A stretch of DNA of 49,841 nucleotides from Verrucomicrobiia bacterium (GCA_011525695.1 WYBX01000055.1:1-49841), one strand, 5' to 3'; counted from the first letter of the stretch, positions 26,309 through 35,472 are shown. Program-made: numbers and translations. Notes: generated by a model from the letters alone, not told the origin.

Positions 26309-28111
26309 TCATTCTGGAACTGACTGGTCGGCTACTTGGGGCGAATTGAAGAATGGTCGCGACAGCATGTGCAGCACAAGCCACCACAAGTTTACCGGCC
26401 CGGCCCCATAAAACGCACCAGCTGGTATCAATCCGTGCGCGAGGTTGTTGCGCAAATTGAGCCCGGCCCGCTCCACAAGGATGCCTCGCAGGTCGAACAT
26501 CAGGTCTGGGCCGATCATTTCTTGGAGCTTCGGAGTGCTGCGTAATAACCGATCCAGGCCGAAAACGTCTTCGACGCCATCTGGACTTAACGCCGTTGTC
26601 TCGGCACCAACCATCTGTAGCATATATCGGAGCATGTGTTCCACTTGCGGCACCAACAGGTGGGCCGACACCACCCAATCGTCGCGCAGGCCAGCCATCA
26701 ATCCCTCAGCGAACAGCATTTCTCGGCCGGGCTCAATCAACGGGTTCGGCGCGAGCAGAAACGCGAGGTCGGCCATCTGCGGATTGTGCTCCGCCATGAT
26801 CTCCCCGATGGCCGTCCGCACTGCTACCGTCCGAAAGTGCCATTCGACTTGGCCCGCCATCTCATACATGCGCGAGAGGATACGCTGCTCGTCTACGTCC
26901 AATCCACCCTCGCTCCGGGCGATTGTCCTGCCCCGCGCCCCAACGAAATTCCGGCCTATTAGCATCAGTAGCGGACTGTTTTGTGCCTGCTTGATGAGGG
27001 CCTCTCTCATCGCCGCTGACTCGGTGGGTCGGTAGTATTCAGCCATCCATATAAGTGCGTCAGCGAACGTCTTGCCCCGCACCCCTTCGATGGCTGCCTT
27101 CACCGCTGCCTCGGTCGCTCTTTGAAATGGCTCGCGCGGCAATGGGACTGAGCCCATTTCGTCAAGCGACTTTAGCGCATATTCGTCGTGCAGTCGTCGT
27201 AACTCGGCGATCCGGGTTTCAGCAGCTCCCGCTTGCCGGAGAGTCTCAATCGCCTGAGCCAGTTTGGTCTTCGCAGCACCGCAGCTCCGCGCTGCCGTTG
27301 CCTTCGCATCCTCAACTTGGCACTCGCCGGCTCGAAGCCTCGCCTCCTTGTAGGCAACCGTGTCGCGCAGCTTTGCGACCCACTGCACGCGTAATTTCCA
27401 ATAACGATAGGCCCAGACGAAATTGCCCTCCTGCTCCCACCGTGTGGCCTCGGCTGCGCACAGTGCGGCGTATTGAGCGGGGTCGCCCACGCGTTGGTCG
27501 AGCAGCATCTGTTGGAAATCGGCCCCCAGCCAAGGCTGCGCCGCCTGCTGTGCTTCCGCTGCAGCCGCCTCCACGTATGCAATAACAGCCCTGTATTCCT
27601 CTTTATCTGTCCCGAGAAGGGCAGCCAGTTGGAGTGCTCGGCGAACACGACAGGTCCTGTGCGGCGACGGCTTATCCGTCCGTAGCTTTTCCGCGGCCTC
27701 AAGGTAGGCGCAGACCGCGTCTCTGGCGTGAGCGGGGTTCTTCCTTGGCCTGAGGCACCACAACACATCGCACACTCGTGCCCGGTAGTCGACCTTCCGC
27801 ACATGCGGAAGTAATGACTCCAGTAGATTCAGATCCTCCTCATCGAGATCGTTCGGACCGAGCAACCCCTTGAACTGAGCCTCCCAGCTCCGACCTGGCT
27901 GGTCAAACGTGGCCCGAAGGGCGCCGATCGCGACAAGAAACCGGTATGCTTGCGCACCGCGATCGTCACCCGCCTGCTTCCGCCGCTCAGCTTCAGTGGT
28001 GAGCAATTCACAGAATTTTCCGATCTCTTCGTGCGGGCAACTGGCGAGACTCTCCGCCCACGGCAGTGAGGCAAAATCGGCGAAGGTCAAGCGCGGCTCA
28101 TCTCCTCTCAT
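26309..28111 (-). CDS. DUF4209-like protein with C-terminal R-x4-H (HEPN-type) motif
   Basis: 600 residues. The N-terminal half is helical (LPWAESLASCPHEEIGKFCE; AYRFLVAIGALRATF). The C-terminal region carries the DUF4209-like features: HLLVPQVEHMLRYMLQMVGA and, near the end, GILVERAGLNLRNNLAHGLI. The latter holds R554-N-N-L-A-H559, an R-x4-H motif with polar Asn after Arg, as in HEPN RNases. DUF4209 is of unknown function. The gene is divergent from the STAND-NTPase gene (107 bp apart) and converges on tniQ1 with seven bases between stops. A role as toxin, RNA-binding partner or effector of the neighbouring NTPase is inferred from context. Confidence 0.75.
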   Translation of the reverse strand: MRGDEPRLTFADFASLPWAESLASCPHEEIGKFCELLTTEAERRKQAGDDRGAQAYRFLVAIGALRATFDQPGRSWEAQFKGLLGPNDLDEEDLNLLESLLPHVRKVDYRARVCDVLWCLRPRKNPAHARDAVCAYLEAAEKLRTDKPSPHRTCRVRRALQLAALLGTDKEEYRAVIAYVEAAAAEAQQAAQPWLGADFQQMLLDQRVGDPAQYAALCAAEATRWEQEGNFVWAYRYWKLRVQWVAKLRDTVAYKEARLRAGECQVEDAKATAARSCGAAKTKLAQAIETLRQAGAAETRIAELRRLHDEYALKSLDEMGSVPLPREPFQRATEAAVKAAIEGVRGKTFADALIWMAEYYRPTESAAMREALIKQAQNSPLLMLIGRNFVGARGRTIARSEGGLDVDEQRILSRMYEMAGQVEWHFRTVAVRTAIGEIMAEHNPQMADLAFLLAPNPLIEPGREMLFAEGLMAGLRDDWVVSAHLLVPQVEHMLRYMLQMVGAETTALSPDGVEDVFGLDRLLRSTPKLQEMIGPDLMFDLRGILVERAGLNLRNNLAHGLIPAGAFYGAGPVNLWWLVLHMLSRPFFNSPQVADQSVPE

Positions 28112-28218
28112 ACTCTCAAATCCTTGGCCGAGCGCACACCCGAGTCACGGGATTTCCATCGGTGGAAACCCGTTGCCAGCCCGAGGCATTTCCCAAGGAT
28201 TCGGCCACGCTTCGTCCC

Positions 28219-31200
28219 ATGAATCCTCTGCCGGATGCCGGCCCGACCGCGCCTGCGAACCATGTAGACTTGGACCGGCACTTCAGCACGGTGGCGCGGG
28301 ATCGCGACCCAGAGTCGCTCGCAATAGAAAGCTACTCTGAACTCTACGGACACGTCTGGGGGGGCAGAAGCTGGCCGGAGATCCTCAAGTCACGACTGGT
28401 CGTGGTGCTCGGCGAACCGGGTAGCGGCAAGACTGCCGAACTGCGGCAGCAGGCCGCCCGGCTTCGGGCCACTGGTGAAACCGCCTGTTTCCTAAGGCTC
28501 GATGAGATTGCTAACCTGGGGTGGGACGCCGCACTCAGTCCCGATGACCGGACCGCACTCGCGCGCTGGCAAACAGGACAAGGGAGCGCTACTCTCTTTC
28601 TTGATTCGGTTGACGAGTCGAAGATGCGCCAAGCCGAGGATTTCTACCGGGCGCTCAGGCGCACCGTAGCAGCCTTGGGTTCGGCCAGTCTCCGCCGCGC
28701 GCGCTTCGTTTTAAGCTCACGGATCAGCGAATGGCACCCTGAGACCGATGGCGCGGAGGTTATCCGGTTGCTAGCGGTGCCCAGCGCCGCGCCGAAGGGG
28801 GACAAGAATACCGCTGAACTCCCAGCTGCCCTCGAACTGGTCCAGCTCCAGCCGCTTGATCGCGAAAGGATCGGCCGATTTGCAGCAGCCCGCGGGGTCA
28901 ATCCGGTCGAGGACTTCCTCACCGCCCTGGAGCGGGCTCACGCTTGGGAATTCGCGCGGCGCCCTCTCGACGTTACCGATCTCGCCGCCTACTGGATCCA
29001 GCACAATCGACTCGGCTCGCTGACCGAACTGTTGGAGTTCTCAATAACTCGAAATCTCCGCGAGACCCCGGCACGCGAGAAACTCGATCCGCTTACCTTG
29101 GAACAGGCACGCGCCGGCGCGGAGGACCTAGCCGCGGCAGCGGTGGTCTGCCGCACTCTCACCTTTCGCATACCTGATGGAAACCTCATGTCGGACGGGC
29201 TGGACGCCAGATCCTGCCTGCCCCCTTCGTGGACGCCGGCTCAGATCTCCGCCTTATTATCCCGGCCGATTTTCGATAGCGCGAGCTATGGCCACATCCG
29301 CTTCCATCACCGCCGACTCCTTGAATTCCTCGCAGCCGCCTGGCTGCGCCGGCATCTCGCCGCGGGTGCCGGTCTCGACGAACTCGAACAGCTTTGCTTC
29401 GCCCGCAACGGTGACCAACGCATTCTGCGCACGGCCTTCGCCCCTGTCGCGGCCTGGCTGTGCGCCGGTGCCGGCTCTTGGCAGGAGCGCTTCCGCACTT
29501 GGGTCCTAGACTCCGCGCCTAGCATCCACCTTCGCTTCGGCGATCCTGCCGCACTCGATTCCGGCTATAGACGCCGCCTGTTCGCTGCGTTGTCTGCCCG
29601 TGGCCGACAGCGCGGCTGGCTCGGTCTCGAAACATCGCGCTCAGCCCTTGGCCGCCTCGTCACCCCTGAACTCGTTCCGGAGATCCTTTCCCTCATCTGC
29701 GACCGGTCTCTGGCTTCCGACCTTCGCACCGAGATGCTCCAAGCGCTTCGCTTCGGTCGTGCTCATGAGCTCATCACGCCCGCCCTGTCCATCATAGCCG
29801 ATCCTGAGGAGCCCGGCAGCCTGCGAATCACAGCCGCAGCAGCGCTCCGTGACCTAGAGGATGAGGAAGCCAGCCGACGGCTACGCGAGCTCCTCCCGAC
29901 TCTTGGCGACCTCAACGAGGGAGTCGCCGAGGTCCTACTCGATACCCTCAGCAGACCGTTAATTGATCCGGATACTTTCGCTGTTATCCTCGAGCGAACC
30001 CTGCGGCGCAAGATGTCACAAACTGGCATCCAGAGCGAGGCGGCTCACCTCGTGGCGGTCCGGCTCCAGTCAGCCGATGCTCCGCGGCTCCTCGCCCACC
30101 TAGTCCGCCTTCTGCAGACCCCTCCGCTGCGCACCAAGGAGTGCTTGGTGCCCGTTTCTGACCGCTACTCTTGGGTGGCGGATGCGCTGCCAGAGGCGTT
30201 GCTCGTTACCCTCCGCAGCCGGACCATCACTCCCGCCGATGAACAAAATGCAGTCGCCGCGCTGCTCTACCTTGAGGATCACGACATTCGTGAATACCGC
30301 GGAAAGCAGGAGAACCGCGACCTGCATGCGGCATCACTCTACCATCCGTCGGTCCGCCGGCTCTTTTTCTGGCGACGGGTGGAGATCGAGGCAGAGCGCA
30401 CCAAGCTCGAGGTTGGCCGCCGCTTCTTCGGACTCACCGACTGCAGCTTCCAGCCGGATGCCGCGGACTTCGCTTGGCTGCTCGATGACGCCGCCAATCA
30501 TCCCCGCCCGGAATGGCGGCCATTCGCCGTAACGGCCGCACTCGATGCCTGGCATCTAAACGGTCGGTCCCCCGCCACACTCCGGCGACTTCGCGCAGCC
30601 GTGAAGTCGCAGCCCACGCTGCTTCGCCAGATCGACTCAACGGTCTGGAGGTGGCGGTTCGGCCCGTGGCGCTACCGCTGGCATCAGCTCAATCACCACC
30701 GGGTCATGCTACCGCATTACTGGAAGAAAGCCCGCGCCTGGATCCTCCGACCATGGTGGCGCTGGCATTCGCGCCGCTGGCTCCGCGTTCACCTGAAGGA
30801 ATTGCGCATGGGTGGCCGGCCACTCGTCCTCCATAATCTGGCCTACGAGAACAGCCGTAGTGGCAGTCGCTGGGCGATAGATTCATTCGAGGCGCTTGCT
30901 CACCGGCGCGGTCCCGAAATTGCCGAAGCCGTCCGGACCGGCTGCAAAACCTACTGGAGGACCCATACACCACTTCTCCCTCATGAGAAGCCCGAGAAGG
31001 GCACCATGGCCTGGACGGAGATACTTGGCCTCACGGGGTTGCTCGCGGCGCACCAAGACGGGGAATTAGATTTTGCCCGACTACCTGTCGAGGACGCCGT
31101 GCTTGCCGCTCGTTATTCCGTTCACGAGATGAACGAATTCCCCCCGTGGTTTGCCAACCTCGCCTCCCACCAACCGACTGCCGCCGCCACAGTCCTACAT

Positions 31201-32490
31201 CCGTGCCTCGAACACGAATGGCAGGTCGAATCCGGCGAGCCCGAGACCATCCGCCACCTCGCGCACGGCGGAGAACCACCTGACATCGTCGTCCACACTG
31301 TGCTTGATCGACTCAACTCAGCCGATCCGCGTTCCTCTGGCACGCTGCTCTGTGCCCTCCGCATCCTGCTGCGCCGGGCCGAGCTCACCCGCACCATCCT
31401 GGCCGACCTCGCTCGGCTCCGACTCGCACATGGAACGGCTTTCCCCGTCTACTGGTTTGCAGCCTGGCTCCGGGTAGATGCCGTTGGCTGCCTTCCGGTT
31501 CTCGAAAACCGGCTGCTCCAGCCGGGCGCGACCGAACTCATGACGGGAATCGGCTCAATCCTGCAAGGCGACGAGTTTCGCGGCCTGCCTGCTTCAACCG
31601 GCAACGACGATGACTCCGTGTCCGCCCTCCGTCGGCTCGCTCCGCTGTTCTATCGTTATCTGCGCCATGCTGACGACCGCGAGCGTTTCACCGAGTCAAT
31701 AGAGATGGGGCCCCGTGACTACGCAGAGCGCTTCCGTGACAGTCTTTTCCGCCGCTTGGTCGGGCGCCCCGGCGGCGGCGACGTCCTCCGGGACCTTGCA
31801 GAGGATCCGGATCTCGCAGATCATCGAGACTGGTTGCTAAACCTGCTCGACGAACACCTCGCTCTTGACGTTGGCACCCCTTCGTGGACCGAAACTGATT
31901 TCCGGCTTTTCGCGGATACCCGCGAGGCACCACCCAACACCGATTCCGCGCTCTTCGGCCTCGTAGTCCGCCGACTGGTCACGATCAAACACGAGGTTGA
32001 GGGTGGCGACCGTTCACCTCGTGACGAAGTCCGTAAAGACGACCGCGAAAAGATGCTCCGCCGAATGCTCGGCCGCCACCTACAACTTCGCTCCAATGGC
32101 CACTATCAGGTGGTGGAAGAAGATGAGGTGGACCGCGCCCAGCGCCCTGACCTTCGCGTCGTCCGCGCACCACTCGCACCGGTCCCTATCGAGGTGAAGC
32201 TGGACGATACGCCCCTGCACAAACTCCTCGAACGACTGGAAAACCAGTTGGTCGGCCAATACCTCCGTGACGAGCGCAACAATCACGGCATTTTCCTCGT
32301 CGGCCGCGTCAGCGGTCAGCAGCGCTGGCAGCATGGTGACCGCCGGCTGGATTTCGCACAAATGGTCGCGGTCCTTGAGGACCGTGCTGCACAGCTCACG
32401 TTGGCGCATCCCCGCCCGATCAATCTCAGAGTAATCGCCATCGACTTCCGTCCGCCCGAGATCAACTCGCCCCATCCACGTTCGGGCTGA
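28219..32490 (+). CDS. STAND/NACHT-like NTPase with C-terminal PD-(D/E)xK nuclease candidate
   Basis: 1423 residues from ATG 28219; an open frame extends to 28066 but overlaps the divergent gene. Walker A GEPGSGKT (~65-72), Walker B LFLDSVDE (~126-133) and the sensor-like RARFVLSSRISEW define a NACHT/STAND-type P-loop ATPase. A winged-helix-like segment follows (IRFHHRRLLEFLAAAWLRRH). The large middle is alpha-helical with HEAT-like repeats (ELITPALSIIADPEEPGSLR, ITAAAALRDLEDEEASRRLR). The C-terminus has D1311 in RPDLRVV, then E1325-V-K1327 in PIEVKL and ENQLVGQYLRDE, matching a PD-(D/E)xK nuclease core. STAND proteins with nucleases are anti-phage sensors (Avs type), but there the nuclease is usually N-terminal. 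Likely the main defence cargo of the transposon. Confidence 0.8.
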   Translation: MNPLPDAGPTAPANHVDLDRHFSTVARDRDPESLAIESYSELYGHVWGGRSWPEILKSRLVVVLGEPGSGKTAELRQQAARLRATGETACFLRLDEIANLGWDAALSPDDRTALARWQTGQGSATLFLDSVDESKMRQAEDFYRALRRTVAALGSASLRRARFVLSSRISEWHPETDGAEVIRLLAVPSAAPKGDKNTAELPAALELVQLQPLDRERIGRFAAARGVNPVEDFLTALERAHAWEFARRPLDVTDLAAYWIQHNRLGSLTELLEFSITRNLRETPAREKLDPLTLEQARAGAEDLAAAAVVCRTLTFRIPDGNLMSDGLDARSCLPPSWTPAQISALLSRPIFDSASYGHIRFHHRRLLEFLAAAWLRRHLAAGAGLDELEQLCFARNGDQRILRTAFAPVAAWLCAGAGSWQERFRTWVLDSAPSIHLRFGDPAALDSGYRRRLFAALSARGRQRGWLGLETSRSALGRLVTPELVPEILSLICDRSLASDLRTEMLQALRFGRAHELITPALSIIADPEEPGSLRITAAAALRDLEDEEASRRLRELLPTLGDLNEGVAEVLLDTLSRPLIDPDTFAVILERTLRRKMSQTGIQSEAAHLVAVRLQSADAPRLLAHLVRLLQTPPLRTKECLVPVSDRYSWVADALPEALLVTLRSRTITPADEQNAVAALLYLEDHDIREYRGKQENRDLHAASLYHPSVRRLFFWRRVEIEAERTKLEVGRRFFGLTDCSFQPDAADFAWLLDDAANHPRPEWRPFAVTAALDAWHLNGRSPATLRRLRAAVKSQPTLLRQIDSTVWRWRFGPWRYRWHQLNHHRVMLPHYWKKARAWILRPWWRWHSRRWLRVHLKELRMGGRPLVLHNLAYENSRSGSRWAIDSFEALAHRRGPEIAEAVRTGCKTYWRTHTPLLPHEKPEKGTMAWTEILGLTGLLAAHQDGELDFARLPVEDAVLAARYSVHEMNEFPPWFANLASHQPTAAATVLHPCLEHEWQVESGEPETIRHLAHGGEPPDIVVHTVLDRLNSADPRSSGTLLCALRILLRRAELTRTILADLARLRLAHGTAFPVYWFAAWLRVDAVGCLPVLENRLLQPGATELMTGIGSILQGDEFRGLPASTGNDDDSVSALRRLAPLFYRYLRHADDRERFTESIEMGPRDYAERFRDSLFRRLVGRPGGGDVLRDLAEDPDLADHRDWLLNLLDEHLALDVGTPSWTETDFRLFADTREAPPNTDSALFGLVVRRLVTIKHEVEGGDRSPRDEVRKDDREKMLRRMLGRHLQLRSNGHYQVVEEDEVDRAQRPDLRVVRAPLAPVPIEVKLDDTPLHKLLERLENQLVGQYLRDERNNHGIFLVGRVSGQQRWQHGDRRLDFAQMVAVLEDRAAQLTLAHPRPINLRVIAIDFRPPEINSPHPRSG

Positions 32491-32584
32491 ACCATTCCGA
32501 TCGGGACATAGACCTACTAGACTGGCTGCTTCTCGCAGCAGATGCGGGCGAGAGTGGCGTGGATTTTTTACTCGAAGCGGATGG

Positions 32585-33571
32585 TCAGCTCGCGGTTGGC
32601 TTATGACCCAACGCTGGGCGACCCACCGTTACCATAATCACTTCTTTAGCCCTGTGGACTGCCTCAAAACATGCGGTTGCCTCGCCCTCGGTGACGGCAT
32701 GGCGGGTGCCGTGAACGAGGTCATTGCGCACATCGGCCACTTGGCGGCGCCATGCAGTGTAATCGGACGTAGCGCTGAAATCGAATCCGGTGGCCTCCTT
32801 CAGTAGCACGCGGGCGACATAGCTGGCCTTATGATGCTGGCCCTCCTTGGTGCGGAGCTTGGCCTCAATGCGGTCGGGAGACAGTCCGCGCAGGGCAAAT
32901 TGTTGTCGGACGAAGGTCTTTAGCCAGCTCTCGAACAATATGGCGGCCTCGATGATGGCCCCTCGGTAGTCGCGTTCGCCGTATAGCTGGTGGGCCCTTA
33001 GCTCCAACTCCCGGAACAGCGCGGGTGGGTCGGCCCGCTGAAGCCGGTCTCGCAGCTGTGCATCCAATGCCTCTGCTTCCTCCTTACTACGGCCGCGCAG
33101 GGGACCGTGCCCGGTGGCGTATTCCATATCATGAAGCGAAGCGCCGCCTCCAAGGTAACGGATCTTGAAATGGGCCAGATCGGCGGTCGATACGCGCCGG
33201 ATAAGGGGCTGGTTTGCCAGATCGCGATAGTGCTCGAGTAGGCGGTTCACGGCGACTGTCGCCAGTTCCGCGACCTCGTTGTGCTCAAGCCCGGCCACGC
33301 TAGGGGAGGCATCTAGGTTGAAGCGCACCTGAACGTCGCTGGTCGAATATCGGCCAAAGGGGTCACCACCCTCAAGTTCCATTTGGCTGGCAACCGCAAC
33401 TCCGGTGCGCATCCGACGAATGAGTTGGATTCCCACCGGGGGCTCCCCTGCGACGTAGATTTCCGGGCGGATTGAGGCAAATTGGCCGTCGGCTATTGTG
33501 TCCGGAACGTAAACCGGGAACGGCAGCGAGAACAGAAGAACAATGTCGGTCACTCCCTGTGGCGGTTTCAT
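32585..33571 (-). CDS. HEPN-like domain protein, putative RNase or antitoxin/toxin component
   Basis: 328 residues from ATG 33571, preceded by GGGGAC; the frame stays open upstream without support. The N-terminal ~180 residues are of unknown type (VTDIVLLFSLPFPVYVPDTI). The C-terminal ~140 form a helical HEPN-like domain: YRGAIIEAAILFESWLKTFV ... YTAWRRQVADVRNDLVHGTR. It contains R282-N-D-L-V-H287, the R-x4-H motif with Asn after Arg typical of HEPN ribonucleases in defence systems. It converges with the STAND gene (94 bp between stops) and lies downstream of the HTH gene on the same strand. Function is inferred; HEPN folds can also be inactive scaffolds. Confidence 0.75.
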   Translation of the reverse strand: MKPPQGVTDIVLLFSLPFPVYVPDTIADGQFASIRPEIYVAGEPPVGIQLIRRMRTGVAVASQMELEGGDPFGRYSTSDVQVRFNLDASPSVAGLEHNEVAELATVAVNRLLEHYRDLANQPLIRRVSTADLAHFKIRYLGGGASLHDMEYATGHGPLRGRSKEEAEALDAQLRDRLQRADPPALFRELELRAHQLYGERDYRGAIIEAAILFESWLKTFVRQQFALRGLSPDRIEAKLRTKEGQHHKASYVARVLLKEATGFDFSATSDYTAWRRQVADVRNDLVHGTRHAVTEGEATACFEAVHRAKEVIMVTVGRPALGHKPTAS

Positions 33572-33747
33572 GTTGGTCCCCGAGGAGCCTGCTAAGCGAA
33601 GATTCACCGCGCGCCCCGCCCTGGCCCGGGCCGGCACGCAGCGGGCGACTGGCCCGTTGAGATCAGATGACCGGGCAGCCAGCAGCGGTCAATGGACTTT
33701 CAATCACCTGTGGTGAGGGACGGGGGCCGAACACGGGGCGGGAAGCC

Positions 33748-34485
33748 TTAGCCACCTAGCCTACTTGGCATCGGCATGACTCGAATCACCCGGCCGATGA
33801 CGGCGACAAACCGAGTCCCCTTAAACCCCTGCATCCTCGATTTCTCTTCTAGGCTCGAAGTGCGGCGAACGTTGAACCCCCACTGGGTGCGCGTGACGAA
33901 GCAGCAGCGGGTCTGCGGCGGGAAGCCGATCAGACACCAGCACGACTTTGGTAGGCTATCTGGCGGCACAAGATGAACGATCGCGATGTGCGAGGGGCCA
34001 AGATCGAGTTCTGATCGTGTCGTCGCAGGTTCGCGGGCGGTGAATTGGACGGCCCAAATCTGGGCATCGGGCCGGCCAACTAGAGGCATAGAGTCGCTAT
34101 TTGTTCTTCTACCTTGATACCGCCGAAGGTTGAGAAGGGCGCGATCGAGCCAGAAGCCGCAACCTGCCCGCTGCGTAAACGTAATGGGCAGCCCCCAGTC
34201 GCACGTGACCTGATGCGCCCAAGCCAGCCCACGATCTACGTTCCGGTCCAGAATGACCCGGCAACCTACCAACTTCTTGCCGCGAGATGTCTTCTTGTAG
34301 ACGGGCTCAGCCAGGCCTAACCCCGCCGCCTTCTTGATCAGGCGTGAAACGTGCGTGTGGCTTACCTCCGCAGCACGGGCCAGGGCGCGGAGACTTGGCC
34401 ACTGGGTGCCGTGAGACGCCTGGTATAAACGCATCTGCGTCAGCACCCGGTTGAGTGGGGCTGGCTTGGGCAGCTTAACAAGCAC
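33748..34485 (-). CDS. Helix-turn-helix protein divergent from the tns operon
   Basis: 245 residues from GTG 34485. A winged-helix-like DNA-binding region is near residues 20-60 (QWPSLRALARAAEVSHTHVS, RLIKKAAGLGLAEP). The rest is not recognised. Its end (FVAVIGRVIRVMPMP) loosely recalls the closing strand of LexA/S24-like domains, but the catalytic residues are not convincing. It is 75 bp from tnsA and divergent, with tandem TGGAACC repeats between them, which fits a regulator of transposition. It may instead, or also, regulate the HEPN-like gene 176 bp downstream on the same strand. Confidence 0.65.
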   Translation of the reverse strand: MLVKLPKPAPLNRVLTQMRLYQASHGTQWPSLRALARAAEVSHTHVSRLIKKAAGLGLAEPVYKKTSRGKKLVGCRVILDRNVDRGLAWAHQVTCDWGLPITFTQRAGCGFWLDRALLNLRRYQGRRTNSDSMPLVGRPDAQIWAVQFTAREPATTRSELDLGPSHIAIVHLVPPDSLPKSCWCLIGFPPQTRCCFVTRTQWGFNVRRTSSLEEKSRMQGFKGTRFVAVIGRVIRVMPMPSRLGG

Positions 34486-34491
34486 GAGCGA

Positions 34492-34513
34492 TGGAACCTT
34501 TTGGAACCCTTTT
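34492..34513. promoter_or_regulatory. Tandem TGGAACC(C)TTT repeats in the tnsA/HTH divergent promoter region
   Basis: TGGAACCTTTT (34492-34502) is followed at once by TGGAACCCTTTT (34502-34513), an ~10-bp periodic direct repeat. A TTTATA element that could be a -10 lies at 34522-34527, toward tnsA. Two sites on one DNA face in a 75-bp divergent region suggest an operator for the adjacent HTH protein. This is inference. Confidence 0.4.
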
Positions 34514-34560
34514 AAGCAAGTTTATACGGGGTCCAGCACGCGCGTTTCCTTGTTATCCCC

Positions 34561-35472
34561 GTGGTAGCGAACACGGCGCCATTCGGCGAATTGCAAGCGA
34601 ACCAACCAACTCCCGCAAGCGGACATCAGATCGGCACCGTGCTAAAGCTAACCACTTCAACCGTGAACTACCGCAGTCGTTACATCGTTACCGAGGCCAA
34701 GCTCCAAAGGCGCATCAAGGAAGGTCGCTGCGTCGGTCTTTTGGCGGCCTACATCCCTTGGATCTTGGTTCACGAGTTTTCTTCCCGTGGCTGGAGCACC
34801 CGTGCGTGGTCCCACAAGATGCAGCGCATCGTCCACGTTTTTTCGCGCGGGGAATATCTGTTCTTCTTGCGCCTGGAACTGGCGGCCTGGGTGGCGGCGT
34901 TCTACGAACAGTTTGCTCTGCTTCCCCGGGAGGTCGTCGAAGCCATCGCTGACACCCATCATTTCGATCGCCCGACTGTCGCCGGGGTTCGGCAAGTGAT
35001 GACCTCCGATTTCAAAATCATCAAGACTGACGGCACGACGGCGATCAGGTCGCTCAAGCAGCTGGAGGATCTCGAGACCGACGACCGCGTTCGGCAGAAA
35101 CTCTTGATCGACCGTCTCTACTGGGCGAATTACGTGGGTGAGAGTGATTGGGCTGTCGTGACGGAGGATGCGTCTACCCCGGGGCTGGACTGGAATATCG
35201 AATGGATGGCGGGGATGCGCTCGCTCGATCGCGTTCCGCACCTCCGCCAGTTTACCCCTGAAGCTGAGGTTATGGCGCGGGCCTGGCTGCTTGAGGATGG
35301 CTGCACCATCGACGAGGCGGGCGCGAAGCTCGGGGAAAAGTTCGGGGGGCGCGCCACCGGCACCACGCTCCTTCGCCACCTGTTCGCCACCGGAGCGTTC
35401 CACGAGGTGGACATGACCGTCCGCCTCGACCCCGACCGGGACCTGCCCCTTCTGCGGAGGAGGCTGGAATGA
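34561..35472 (+). CDS. tnsA: TnsA-like endonuclease subunit of the transposase
   Basis: 303 residues if GTG 34561 is the start; a GTG at 34639 is also possible. TnsA cuts the 5' ends of the transposon. The restriction-enzyme-like core is visible: E98 in FSRGEYLFFLRLELAAW with the family phrase FYEQFALL, D150 in MTSDFKIIK, and K166 in RSLKQLEDL. Spacings (52 and 16) are close to those of Tn7 TnsA residues E63, D114 and K132. The C-terminal part (~190-300) is helical. The presence of TnsA predicts cut-and-paste rather than replicative transposition. The stop overlaps tnsB by ATGA. Confidence 0.85.
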   Translation: MVANTAPFGELQANQPTPASGHQIGTVLKLTTSTVNYRSRYIVTEAKLQRRIKEGRCVGLLAAYIPWILVHEFSSRGWSTRAWSHKMQRIVHVFSRGEYLFFLRLELAAWVAAFYEQFALLPREVVEAIADTHHFDRPTVAGVRQVMTSDFKIIKTDGTTAIRSLKQLEDLETDDRVRQKLLIDRLYWANYVGESDWAVVTEDASTPGLDWNIEWMAGMRSLDRVPHLRQFTPEAEVMARAWLLEDGCTIDEAGAKLGEKFGGRATGTTLLRHLFATGAFHEVDMTVRLDPDRDLPLLRRRLE

